DNA of 8,427 nt from CAYJAP01 sp964368425 (GTDB taxonomy: Bacteria > Bacillota > Clostridia > Christensenellales > UBA1242), in the NCBI GenBank assembly GCA_964368425.1, contig CAYJAP010000032.1, positions 1-8,427 on the forward strand, read 5' to 3'. Both the position numbers and the translations under genes were made by a program. The notes under the pieces were generated by a model. It did not search any database. It saw only the letters and a program-made list of their open reading frames with translations, and had not been told where the DNA came from. Below are positions 1 to 7,274 of the stretch, in pieces. How positions within the stretch are numbered: position 1 is the first letter of the stretch; each line of letters opens with the position of its first letter.

Positions 1-2571
1 ATCGTGGTTGGGCCAGAATTAAAGATATATCAATGTGGTTTACCAAAAGAAATGGCTCTTGAGTTATTCAAGCCTTTCATTATGAGAAAATTACAAGAAA
101 GAAATTTATCATTAAGTTTCAAAAGTAGTAAAAAATTCATAGAAAAACAACGTCCAGAAGTTTGGGATATTCTTGAAGAGGTTATTAAAGATCACCCAGT
201 TCTATTGAACCGTGCTCCATCTCTACACAGACTGTCTTTCCAAGCTTTTGAACCTGTACTTGTTGAGGGTAAAGCTATTAAGTTACACCCACTCGTATGT
301 GCTGGGTTTAACGCCGACTTCGACGGCGACCAGATGAGTGTGCACGTACCTCTATCAGTTGAGGCTCAGGCAGAAGCTCGTATACTTATGTTGGCAAGTA
401 ACAACGTATTAAAGCCATCAGACGGTAAACCGGTTATGTCCCCAAGTCAGGACGTTGTTCTCGGTTGCTACTACTTAACTCTGGACAAAGAAGGAGCTAA
501 GGGTGAAGGCAAAGTCTTTGTTGATGAAGATGAGGCAATCTTAGCATTCAAAAATGGTGCAGTAGAACTCCAAGCTAAAATCCAAATCAGAAGAGAAGCG
601 ATGTTTGAAGGACAAACTGTTTCTAAGAGAATAGAAACCACTGTTGGAAGAATAATCTTCAACCGTGAAATCCCTCAAAATATGGGATTTGTAGACAGAA
701 CGAAAAAAGAAAGCGTCTGTGACTACGAAAGCAATGGTTTAGTTGGACAAGGTGAATTGAAAAACATAGTTGAGAAATGTTTCAATAATCTAGGAACAAC
801 TACTACAGTTGTGATGTTAGACAACATTAAGGCTTTAGGATATAAATATTCTACTTTGGGAGCGATAACGATCAACGTATTTGATATGAAAATACCAGCA
901 GAGAGAGCTGAAATAATCGCAGAAGTAAATGAAAAGATAGCTGAAAACGATAAATTCTATAAACGTGGATATATTACCGAAGACGAAAAGCTCGATAGAA
1001 ACATCGCTTTATGGAAAAATGCTACTGAGAGAGCTAAAAACGCCGCAATCAATAACCTAGGTAAGTTTAACCCAGTGAAGATGATGGCTTCATCTGGTGC
1101 TAGAGGAAACCCTAACCAGATTATGCAGCTATGTGCTATTCGTGGTATCATGAGTATCTCATCTGGTAAGAAAGTGGATATTCCGGTATTGACCAACTTC
1201 CGTTTAGGATTAAAACCATTAGACTACTTCTTATCTTCTCGTGGTGGGCGTAAAGCTTCTACCGATAAAGTTATTAGAACTGCTGACTCCGGTTACTTGA
1301 CACGTAGATTAGTTGACGTTTCAAGCGACGTAGTTGTAGTGGAAGAAGATTGTTTCAAAACTAACGGAGAGAAAGTAAAAGGTATTAAAGTTACCGCTAT
1401 TACGAAAGATGGAACTCCAGCGTGTACGCTGCAGGATAGAATTTTTGGTAGATATGCTGTAGATAATATAATCGATCCAAAAACCAAGAAAGTAATTGTT
1501 CCAGCAGATACTCTTATCAATTTAAAAGATGCGAAAGCTGTTAGTGATGCAGGAATTACAAGCGTAAACATTAGAACATTACTGACATGTCGTAGCAAAA
1601 ATGGTGTTTGTGCTAAATGTTACGGTAAAAACATGGTAAACAACAACAGAGTGCCAGTAGGAGAAGCTGTTGGTGTCATAGCGGCACAGGCTATCGGTGA
1701 GCCGGGAACTCAGTTGACTATGAGAACTTTCCACACTGGTGGAGTTGCGAGTGCTGCCGATATCACACAAGGTCTTCCACGTATTGCTGAGTTGTTCGAG
1801 GCTCGTCGTCCAAAGGGCGCTGCAACCGTATCTGAAGTTGCTGGTAAGGTTCAGATTAAGGAAGTTCAGTCTGCTGGTCGTGAGGGTGGTAAATACTACG
1901 AGATATTCGTTAAAAATCCTGATGGTGACGGTCACTACATTATTCCTTTCGGAGTTCCTCTATTGGTTAAATCAGGGGACTTAGTTGAAGCGGGTACTGT
2001 ATTGACAGAAGGTTCTATCTATCCAAATGATTTCTTACGCACAAGAGGTATTCGAGATGTACAAGATTACTTGCTATCTGAAGTTCTTGCAACTTACCAC
2101 AATCAAGGCGTTCGCTTGAACCCAAAACATATCGAGATAATAGTTCGACAGATGTTGAAAAATGTTAAGATAGAGGAAAGTGGAGATACCGAGTTATTGG
2201 TTGGTGATATAGTAAGCGTATACAAATACGAAGAAGAAAATGAAAAGATTATTCTTCAGGGTGGAGTGCCTGCAACTGCTAAGAGACTTGTTCAGGGTAT
2301 TACCAAGGCTAGTCTAAACTGTGAGAGTTTCCTATCTGCAGCTTCCTTCCAAGAGACTTCTCGTGTGTTAACAGGAGCAGCGTTGAAAGGAAAAGTAGAT
2401 AATCTACTTGGATTAAAAGAAAACTTGATGATGGGAAAACAAATTCCTGCAGGAACAGGTTTCAATCTTTTCAAAAACAATACTCAATTTGAGAACAGTG
2501 TTTCTCAAGATGAAGAAGTTAAGTTAGATGATTCTGTAGCTAAGTTCTTTGATGACGCATCTACTAATTAG
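1..2571 (+). CDS. rpoC: DNA-directed RNA polymerase subunit beta' (RpoC), 5'-partial
   Basis: Largest catalytic subunit of RNA polymerase; it holds the active-site magnesium. The gene is open at the left edge: the window starts in frame at I-V-V-G-P, matching E. coli RpoC near residue 357, so about 350 N-terminal residues (including zinc site 1) are missing. Visible in order: the invariant NADFDGD magnesium loop (codons 310-330, three Asp); the F-loop (about 1090-1152); the bridge helix (1228-1296); zinc site 2 with all four Cys (codons 1351, 1588, 1609, 1618); the trigger loop LTMRTFHTGG (about 1711-1740) with its catalytic-region Arg and His; and the conserved C-terminal segment with GKVDNLLGLKEN and IPAGTGF. 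There is no large insertion in the trigger loop, unlike proteobacterial RpoC. The bridge helix and F-loop carry substitutions at normally near-fixed positions. It ends with TAG, backed by an in-frame TAA one codon later (2575-2577), directly before a terminator. Identification is certain. Confidence 0.98.
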   Translation: MVVGPELKIYQCGLPKEMALELFKPFIMRKLQERNLSLSFKSSKKFIEKQRPEVWDILEEVIKDHPVLLNRAPSLHRLSFQAFEPVLVEGKAIKLHPLVCAGFNADFDGDQMSVHVPLSVEAQAEARILMLASNNVLKPSDGKPVMSPSQDVVLGCYYLTLDKEGAKGEGKVFVDEDEAILAFKNGAVELQAKIQIRREAMFEGQTVSKRIETTVGRIIFNREIPQNMGFVDRTKKESVCDYESNGLVGQGELKNIVEKCFNNLGTTTTVVMLDNIKALGYKYSTLGAITINVFDMKIPAERAEIIAEVNEKIAENDKFYKRGYITEDEKLDRNIALWKNATERAKNAAINNLGKFNPVKMMASSGARGNPNQIMQLCAIRGIMSISSGKKVDIPVLTNFRLGLKPLDYFLSSRGGRKASTDKVIRTADSGYLTRRLVDVSSDVVVVEEDCFKTNGEKVKGIKVTAITKDGTPACTLQDRIFGRYAVDNIIDPKTKKVIVPADTLINLKDAKAVSDAGITSVNIRTLLTCRSKNGVCAKCYGKNMVNNNRVPVGEAVGVIAAQAIGEPGTQLTMRTFHTGGVASAADITQGLPRIAELFEARRPKGAATVSEVAGKVQIKEVQSAGREGGKYYEIFVKNPDGDGHYIIPFGVPLLVKSGDLVEAGTVLTEGSIYPNDFLRTRGIRDVQDYLLSEVLATYHNQGVRLNPKHIEIIVRQMLKNVKIEESGDTELLVGDIVSVYKYEEENEKIILQGGVPATAKRLVQGITKASLNCESFLSAASFQETSRVLTGAALKGKVDNLLGLKENLMMGKQIPAGTGFNLFKNNTQFENSVSQDEEVKLDDSVAKFFDDASTN

Positions 2572-2575
2572 ATAT

Positions 2576-2603
2576 AAAAATGTTGGTATATACCAACATT
2601 TTT
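2576..2603 (+). terminator. Intrinsic terminator of the rpoC operon
   Basis: A perfect 18-bp palindrome, TGTTGGTATATACCAACA (2581-2598), is flanked by A5 on the left and T5 on the right and begins nine bases after the rpoC stop. The A and T flanks extend the stem and give a U tract in both directions, so it could work bidirectionally. It implies that rpoC is the last gene of its operon here. Confidence 0.88.
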
Positions 2604-2664
2604 ATATTTATCTTCCAGTTTCTTATATTATTACAAAAACTTGACAGTTTTTCAATTTTGGGTA

Positions 2665-2693
2665 TTTACAAAGGACGTTTTGTGTAGTATAAT
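2665..2693 (+). promoter_or_regulatory. Sigma70/sigmaA-type promoter of the coiled-coil protein gene
   Basis: The -35 box TTTACA (2665-2670) and a perfect -10 box TATAAT (2688-2693) are separated by exactly 17 bp. Transcription would start near 2700, leaving a leader of about 22 nt before the ATG. The near-consensus boxes suggest strong, probably constitutive expression independent of the rpoC operon. Confidence 0.85.
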
Positions 2694-2708
2694 GTCTGTA
2701 GTATTAAA

Positions 2709-2715
2709 AGGGGAG
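2709..2715 (+). promoter_or_regulatory. Ribosome binding site fixing the start at 2722
   Basis: AGGGGAG, one base off the ideal AGGAGG-type pairing, lies 6 nt upstream of ATG 2722. The frame stays open upstream to a TTG at 2641, but that start would lie before the promoter -10 box and has no such site, so 2722 is the start. Confidence 0.85.
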
Positions 2716-2721
2716 TGCAGT

Positions 2722-3600
2722 ATGGCAAAAGACGTAACATTAAATGGAATGAGTGTTTCCACAATAAAGGAACAAATTGATAATTTAAAAACCACATATT
2801 ATACATTACTTGACGATATCCGTTCAGGAAAAGTAAGTAGAGCAGAGGCAAGTGATACTTTAAAAGACCTTTTAGCTCAAAGAAAAGAACTCGCGGATGT
2901 AGTGCTTAACACTAAAGAGTCTTTAGAAAAAGATGTTAATTCGCTGAACAAAGATTTAGGAGAATTAACTACCTATGCTAAATCTATGTCAAAAGAAGTA
3001 GCTAGACGTAATAGAGAGAGAAAATCTTCTGAGGAACAAAAGGCACAAGAAATAGATGAGATGATATCAATGTTAGCTATCGCAAGTCTATCTAAATACA
3101 CTTTCTGTGAGTGCGGAGACTACGATGGTAGACCTTCAATGTTCTGTTCTAGTGCTAATAAATCACTAGTAGGATTTGACCTATTCCCACAGGGAGACGC
3201 TCAGAAAGAGTATATTAAAGGTAGATTCGTGGCAAATATCGGAAAACCAGAATCAAGCATGGAAGCAACTACAGTGGCTCAACTTAGTAAAGAAACAGAA
3301 ACAGTTTCTTTCAAAAATATGCTAACCGAAATATTTAATCGTACAATACAACAAATGGCAAATCCAAAAATTAAGACAGTTGAAAAGCAGCAAATTATAT
3401 CTAAGCTAAACGGAATAACAGATTTCATTATGGGAACAGAAGATAGTCCGTCAATGCTAGAAAGACTAGAAAGGGCGAGTATAACTCTTGATACTGAACA
3501 AGTAGAAGCTTATGCAGGCAGCATTTTCAGAATCAGAGAGCATATGGATGCAGTTTCAGTTGGTGAAAGACCAAGATTCTCAAAATTAGCAAAAAGATAA
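2722..3600 (+). CDS. Hypothetical cytoplasmic coiled-coil protein with a CxC...C cysteine cluster
   Basis: 292 residues; I do not recognise the family. There is no signal peptide or membrane segment, so it is probably cytoplasmic. Residues about 13-117 are highly charged, with heptad-like Leu/Ile spacing (for example TIKEQIDNLKTTYYTLLDDI), and are predicted to form long coiled-coil helices ending in a very basic patch (ARRNRERK, about 94-101). A short central segment has Cys129, Cys131 and Cys142 (CECGDYDG, then MFC) and may bind metal, although only three Cys are present. Residues about 190-292 look helical, with a C-terminal basic RFSKLAKR. The ATG start is supported by a strong RBS and a promoter just upstream, and a terminator follows directly, so it forms its own transcription unit. 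The C-terminal half could mediate oligomerisation or partner binding, but no function can be assigned. Confidence 0.88.
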   Translation: MAKDVTLNGMSVSTIKEQIDNLKTTYYTLLDDIRSGKVSRAEASDTLKDLLAQRKELADVVLNTKESLEKDVNSLNKDLGELTTYAKSMSKEVARRNRERKSSEEQKAQEIDEMISMLAIASLSKYTFCECGDYDGRPSMFCSSANKSLVGFDLFPQGDAQKEYIKGRFVANIGKPESSMEATTVAQLSKETETVSFKNMLTEIFNRTIQQMANPKIKTVEKQQIISKLNGITDFIMGTEDSPSMLERLERASITLDTEQVEAYAGSIFRIREHMDAVSVGERPRFSKLAKR

Positions 3601-3607
3601 TTATTAT

Positions 3608-3632
3608 AAAAAATCCCTAAGGGATTTTTTTT
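3608..3632 (+). terminator. Intrinsic terminator after the coiled-coil protein gene
   Basis: The stem AAAAAATCCC (3608-3617) pairs with GGGATTTTTT (3621-3630) around a TAA loop, followed by further T to 3632. It begins 8 bases after the stop codon. Confidence 0.9.
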
Positions 3633-3724
3633 ATTACTGGTTGTAGAGATAAAAAACATAATTTAATTATAAAATTTATAAGACATTCGTATAGATGAAA
3701 ATTAATTAATGTGGCATATAATAT

Positions 3725-3775
3725 TTTACAAAGAAAAATAAATGTGTTATCATGATAGTAGCCTAAGGCTATAAT
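3725..3775 (+). promoter_or_regulatory. Promoter region of the HicB-like gene, with an overlapping alternative promoter
   Basis: The best match is -35 TTTACA (3725-3730), a 17-bp spacer and extended -10 TGtTATCAT (3745-3753). A second possible promoter overlaps it: TTATCA (3747-3752), 17 bp, TATAAT (3770-3775). The leader would be about 60-85 nt. The first -10 box lies inside a perfect 10-bp palindrome, TATCATGATA (3748-3757), followed by a small hairpin TAGCC-TAA-GGCTA (3759-3771). Either could be a regulatory site, but nothing in the window shows that. Confidence 0.65.
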
Positions 3776-3843
3776 AATTGCTTTTTGGTGTATCCTTATA
3801 TCTACTATTGCATTGATAACAATAATAATTTGACGGAGCTTCT

Positions 3844-4128
3844 ATGAAGAATTACATTTATCCAGCTGTTATAAAATATAGTGAAGAAGAAAATATTTTT
3901 ACTATGTTTTTTCCTGACTTAGATTTAGTCACTGACGGCGACAATGTAGAGGATGTATACTCTCGTGGGAAGAAATATCTCAACAGATATCTAGAAATTG
4001 TTTTGCAAGAAAAATATAATTTAGAAGAGCCATCTTTATTTAACAGTATTGCTAAAGAATATCCTAAGGATTTAGTTGTGTTGATTGAGTGTATCATTAA
4101 TGATAAAAACAAAGCTGTGGAACAGTAA
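3844..4128 (+). CDS. HicB-like small protein (orphan, no HicA partner)
   Basis: 94 residues resembling the HicB antitoxin fold (partly degraded RNase H-like). The N-terminal YPAVIKYSEEENIFTMFFPD strand pair, then DLVTDGDNVEDVYSRGKKYL leading into a helix, and an EEPS turn near residue 61 follow the usual HicB order (YPVVI..., FPDLPG...GDT.EEA..., LPEPS). The later DLVVLIECII resembles the extra beta strand seen in solitary Bacillota HicB-like proteins. No ribbon-helix-helix or helix-turn-helix DNA-binding part is evident. The usual hicA toxin (about 60 residues, normally adjacent) is absent from both flanks, which hold only a promoter and terminators. The start is supported by GGAG (3835-3838) 5 nt before the ATG. 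It may therefore be a HicB-domain protein with another role, or the remnant of a toxin-antitoxin pair. The family call rests on the motif pattern only. Confidence 0.8.
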   Translation: MKNYIYPAVIKYSEEENIFTMFFPDLDLVTDGDNVEDVYSRGKKYLNRYLEIVLQEKYNLEEPSLFNSIAKEYPKDLVVLIECIINDKNKAVEQ

Positions 4129-4146
4129 TTATAAAACATTTGTTCT

Positions 4147-4180
4147 AAAAAGCGCCTTATATCGGTGCTTTTTATTTTTT
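4147..4180 (+). terminator. Intrinsic terminator after the HicB-like gene
   Basis: AAAAAGCGCC (4147-4156) pairs with GGTGCTTTTT (4164-4173), with one G-U pair and a 7-nt loop. It is followed by ATTTTTT (4174-4180). It lies about 20 bases past the stop codon. Confidence 0.85.
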
Positions 4181-4193
4181 CGTCTGTAGAGAT

Positions 4194-4222
4194 TTGACAA
4201 AATTTGTATAAATTGGTAACAT
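4194..4222 (+). promoter_or_regulatory. Promoter of the interrupted lipoprotein gene
   Basis: A perfect -35 box TTGACA (4194-4199), a 17-bp spacer and extended -10 TGgTAACAT (4214-4222). Transcription would start near 4229, giving a leader of about 36 nt. Only a weak purine-rich ribosome site (AAGAGAG, about 4250-4256) precedes the ATG. Confidence 0.7.
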
Positions 4223-4264
4223 CGTGGGTGATTATGAGTTTTTATATTAAAGAGAGTTCCACGT

Positions 4265-5017
4265 ATGAAAAAGTATGTATATGTCCTTTTTGTGTTGTGC
4301 ATTGGTTTACTACTCGCTTGTTCTAATCCTGAATCATCAGCAAATATTATTCAGGAAAGAGTGCCTGCAGCACAATCTATTTCTATCAAGGAAGATATTA
4401 AAAATCGCACCTTTTATGTGGGCGACACTTTTAATCTATACAAAGATTTTTATACTATAACTCCAGCATCAGCTACTATCACGCCCGAAGTTAAAATACT
4501 AGGGGATGAAGAAACAGTGTCCTTTAATAAGAGTACTGGCGAATTTAAATGTTTAAAAGCAGGCAAGGTTCATGTAACTTTGACTGTCGATACTGGCGTT
4601 ATGTCAAGCATGTCTGTTAGTACATCAATTGATGTTAAGAAGAAAGAAAATACTCCGGCACCACAAAATCCTGATCCACAAAATCCGGCACCACAGGACC
4701 CTGATCCACAAGACCCTGCACCACAAGACCCTGCACCTCACACGCCAGAAGAAGAGTTTGTTGGACAAGCAAAGTTGGTTTATGACGAAAAAGAAATTAT
4801 TGCGGATAGCAGTGGAAAATATCTGTTGAACTTGGTTAAAGAGGGTTTCGACGAGATCGAAGGTTTTGTGCTGTCTGCGTTATTGAAAGTCGAAACTGCA
4901 GTAAAAGGTACTGAAGATTATCAGAACGATCTTTCTTACACCATTAATTTGAGTGCTGAAGAGGTACTATCTTTTGATTATACTACACAAACAATTATGC
5001 CGGTTGCAGCGGGCTAG
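4265..5017 (+). CDS. Surface lipoprotein, N-terminal fragment (Ig-like/BIG domains), ended by an in-frame amber codon
   Basis: 250 residues before TAG. A lipoprotein signal peptide is clear: MKKYVYVLF, a hydrophobic core, then the lipobox LLAC with Cys19 as the lipidated residue. A first Ig-like domain of BIG type covers about 36-124; its signature is VSFNKSTGEFKCLKAG followed by KVHVTLTV (about 85-108). Residues 133-157 form a PQNPD/PQDPA linker encoded by a 15-bp tandem repeat. A second Ig-like domain begins near residue 169 and reaches LSFDYTTQTIMPVAAG, which lines up with the first domain's signature, but the frame stops at TAG right after that glycine. The same frame then continues with CCLTVES, as the domain would require. 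This is therefore the front of a larger gene (next entry), not a complete short protein. If translated as it stands, it would give a lipid-anchored stub with one and a half domains. Confidence 0.85.
   Translation: MKKYVYVLFVLCIGLLLACSNPESSANIIQERVPAAQSISIKEDIKNRTFYVGDTFNLYKDFYTITPASATITPEVKILGDEETVSFNKSTGEFKCLKAGKVHVTLTVDTGVMSSMSVSTSIDVKKKENTPAPQNPDPQNPAPQDPDPQDPAPQDPAPHTPEEEFVGQAKLVYDEKEIIADSSGKYLLNLVKEGFDEIEGFVLSALLKVETAVKGTEDYQNDLSYTINLSAEEVLSFDYTTQTIMPVAAG
4661..4735 (+). repeat. 15-bp tandem repeat, five copies, encoding a Pro-Gln-Asx-Pro linker
   Basis: Five consecutive 15-bp units at 4661, 4676, 4691, 4706 and 4721. The last two are identical (CCACAAGACCCTGCA). Each encodes P-Q-N/D-P-D/A. 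Units keep the frame, so copy-number change would lengthen or shorten the linker without a frameshift. It lies between two Ig-like domains and probably forms an extended spacer on the cell surface. Confidence 0.95.
5015..5017 (+). other. In-frame amber codon interrupting the lipoprotein gene
   Basis: TAG sits in the frame shared by the upstream fragment (from 4265) and the downstream open frame (5018 onward). It falls after the conserved glycine of a BIG-type motif, where the first domain has AGK, so one base change from AAG, GAG or CAG would create it. There is no Shine-Dalgarno site near the first possible downstream start (GTG 5030). It could be a nonsense mutation, an assembly or sequencing error, or, less likely, a readthrough site. 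Confidence 0.85.
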
Positions 5018-5029
5018 TGTTGCCTTACT

Positions 5030-7174
5030 GTGGAAAGCAACGACGAGAAATGGGAAGATATTTCCTTTAACATTATAGTAAAAATTTGTGAGATAGAAAA
5101 CATAAAGAACGGTAGTATTGATTTCCCTGATACTATAACTCTGTACACCGGAATTAGCGAATATTCTTTCGCACCTGCATTCTATCCTGAATATGCAATA
5201 TGTGGAGAGGTTGTCACAGAATACGACGACGAGTATCTTACTATTATCGACGGTGTGTTGTATCCTAAAAAGTTAACAGAGAAAACAACTATTAAATTGT
5301 CTTCAGGTAGCTGCTCCAAAGAAATAAACGTACAAATCTTAGATGGCGTAGATACTATAAATATAACGTCTTTTACAGTTAAAAGTGGCGAAATTATTGA
5401 GATTACAGATTTCAGCAACCTAACTTTATTCACAGGTTCTGATGTAAACCTTGTAATTAAAGTTGCTACAAAAGAGGGAGACAAAACTGTTTCTTTCAGA
5501 ATAGAGAGTGACTTGCAATTAACAGAAGTATACTCTTCCGAAGTAACATTTAGATTGAGTGAAGCTGGAAAAAAGACATTGAAGATAATTCCTGAATGTG
5601 ACTCTTCCAAATATTTGCAGTTAGATATTACAGTGGTAGATTTCGTACCATTAGACGGTGTTTCGTTTGTGGATAAAACCAATAGACTGATAAATCTAGC
5701 TTACAACGAGCTATCTTTTGACCTGTTGAGCGTTGATGTGTCTCCCGCAAACTATACGGCAAGTCATTATGAAATATATTATCTTGCAAAGGATGCAAGC
5801 GGTAAAGATGCTTTTGGGTACATTACTTTCGCAGACGGCAAGGTTAATTTAGCCGATGATATTCCTGTGGGTGTTTATACTATATACGTGGAAAGTAGTA
5901 ATGGCAAACAAGACAGTTTTGAGTTAACAGTAATTGATAAAAAGTTTTTAAATGATTATTCGTTTACGTACTTAACAGATAATGATGGAAACACTAACTA
6001 TGTTGAGCTTTCCGACGAGGGTAATTTGTTCGCAACCGCTATATCTGAAGACATAAACACCGTGGAAATAATATCGTCCAGCGATATTATCTCTGTCGAC
6101 TCAGATGGGAATATATCTTTTTATGGCGTGGGAGAAGGTACAGCCACTATAAAAATTGAAACCAGCTACAATAACTTCTCTGAATATACCTTTAACTTTG
6201 TAGTAATTAACCCTATTAACACTGACGATATCCATTGGGATATATTTGACACAGAAGATACAGCTCCTGAAGAAATATTCTGGGGAGAAGAATACTTGTA
6301 TATCCTGAAAGTTACATTCAGCGACAAGTCTTTCGAGCTAGAGAATTTATCAATTACTGGTGATTTTATGGTAACGAAAGAACCAGCGGTTGTCGACAAT
6401 TACGTTACTCTTACCATATATTTTGAAGAAGAAGGATCTCATGTTATTACCATAAGCTACACAAATGTCACACAAACGGGAGTAGTTTCTACAGCTGATA
6501 GTGTAAATGTTGTAACCCCAGTTGCTCCTGAGCCAGAGATATCAACTGATGCTTCAGGGATAACGATCGCTGCAAACGGTGAAGATTATACAATGACGAG
6601 TGACATCGCTCTTCCTGCAGATTTTACTACTATAGGAGAATTTAAAGGAACGCTGAATGGTAATGGGTATACCATTTTCAACTTACATACTACTTTTACA
6701 TCCAACTTAACGGGTAATATTAATAACGTAACTTTTTGCGCCGGATATAGTAGGGTAGAGGGTGAACTAGTTGCAGATGAAACCCCTGTAGATTGGGCAG
6801 AGAATAAAAACATCGCTATATTATGCTTTACAAACAGTGGCAGTATCAACGGAGTTTCGCTATATACAAACGCGGAGGTTGCATCATCGATTTCGAAATT
6901 CGGCGTGCTTGTTTACTCTAATCAAGGAAGTATTATGAGCACTCACGTTTATGGTTCTATCAATGTACTAGGAGGTTACATTAGCGGCTTTGTGCATGAA
7001 CAAAAAAATAATGCTAATTATACTATAGGGGGAGCTGGAGATGCTGGCTGTTCCGTAACTCTACATATAACCGTCCCATCGACATACTCTGGACGAGTGG
7101 GCGGGTTTATATATTCTATCGCTAGTGGCAACGTAGAAAACTGTCAAGCAAACATCACTTTTAGCGGTGGAGGT
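5030..7174 (+). CDS. Surface lipoprotein, downstream part (Ig-like repeats and GLUG-like beta-helix), 3' end lost in the gap
   Basis: This is the continuation, in the same frame, of the lipoprotein starting at 4265. The open frame resumes at 5018; GTG 5030 is only the first nominal start and has no ribosome site or signal peptide. It encodes about 715 residues before the N run. Residues covering nt 5018-6525 are a string of about five Ig-like, BIG-type repeats; the clearest (about 6060-6210) has IISVDSDGNISFYGVGEGTA followed by TIKIET. From about 6535 the style changes to PEISTDASGITIAANGEDYT, then EFKGTLNGNGYTIFNL and repeated G-x-I/V-x-N/G segments (NSGSINGVSLYTN, NQGSIMSTHVYGSI, ASGNVENCQANITF). 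This resembles GLUG-type repeats of bacterial adhesins and predicts a beta-helix. The intact protein would exceed 970 residues and sit on the cell surface. Adhesion or carbohydrate binding is inferred from the domain types only. The true C-terminus is unknown. Confidence 0.75.
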
Positions 7175-7274
7175 NNNNNNNNNNNNNNNNNNNNNNNNNN
7201 NNNNNNNNNNNNNNNNNNNNNNNNNNNNNNNNNNNNNNNNNNNNNNNNNNNNNNNNNNNNNNNNNNNNNNNNNN
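7175..7274. other. Assembly gap of 100 N
   Basis: Exactly 100 undetermined bases, the conventional size for a scaffold gap of unknown length. The lipoprotein frame appears to run to a TAA at 7289-7291, but this depends on the arbitrary gap length, so the 17 bases after the gap cannot be assigned to that gene. Repetitive beta-helix coding sequence may have caused the break. Confidence 0.97.

Noticed and set aside
2641..2668. A second promoter using the perfect TTGACA at 2641-2646
   Set aside because: The only partner at a fitting distance is TATTTA (2663-2668), a poor -10 box. The TTTACA/TATAAT pair downstream is much better.
2641..2721. Upstream TTG start adding 27 residues to the coiled-coil protein
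   Set aside because: This stretch contains the promoter boxes, and the strong RBS is placed for ATG 2722.
3858..4139. Reverse-strand open frame opposite the HicB-like gene as a toxin
   Set aside because: It mirrors the forward gene, has no RBS or HicA-like motif, and is explained by the antisense of the AT-rich coding sequence.
3642..4193. Direct repeat TGTAGAGAT at 3642-3650 and 4185-4193 as element ends around the HicB-like gene
   Set aside because: Nine bases, no inverted ends, no transposase or integrase; likely chance, both copies being in terminator-adjacent AT-rich DNA.
5015..5017. TAG reassigned to an amino acid in this organism
   Set aside because: rpoC itself ends with TAG right before its terminator, and no gene in the window has any other in-frame TAG. 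The rpoC case is weakened by an in-frame TAA two codons on, but one isolated TAG does not support recoding.
5030..7174. The downstream lipoprotein part as an independent gene starting at GTG 5030
   Set aside because: There is no ribosome site, promoter or signal peptide, and the Ig-like domain that crosses the stop codon requires the upstream sequence.
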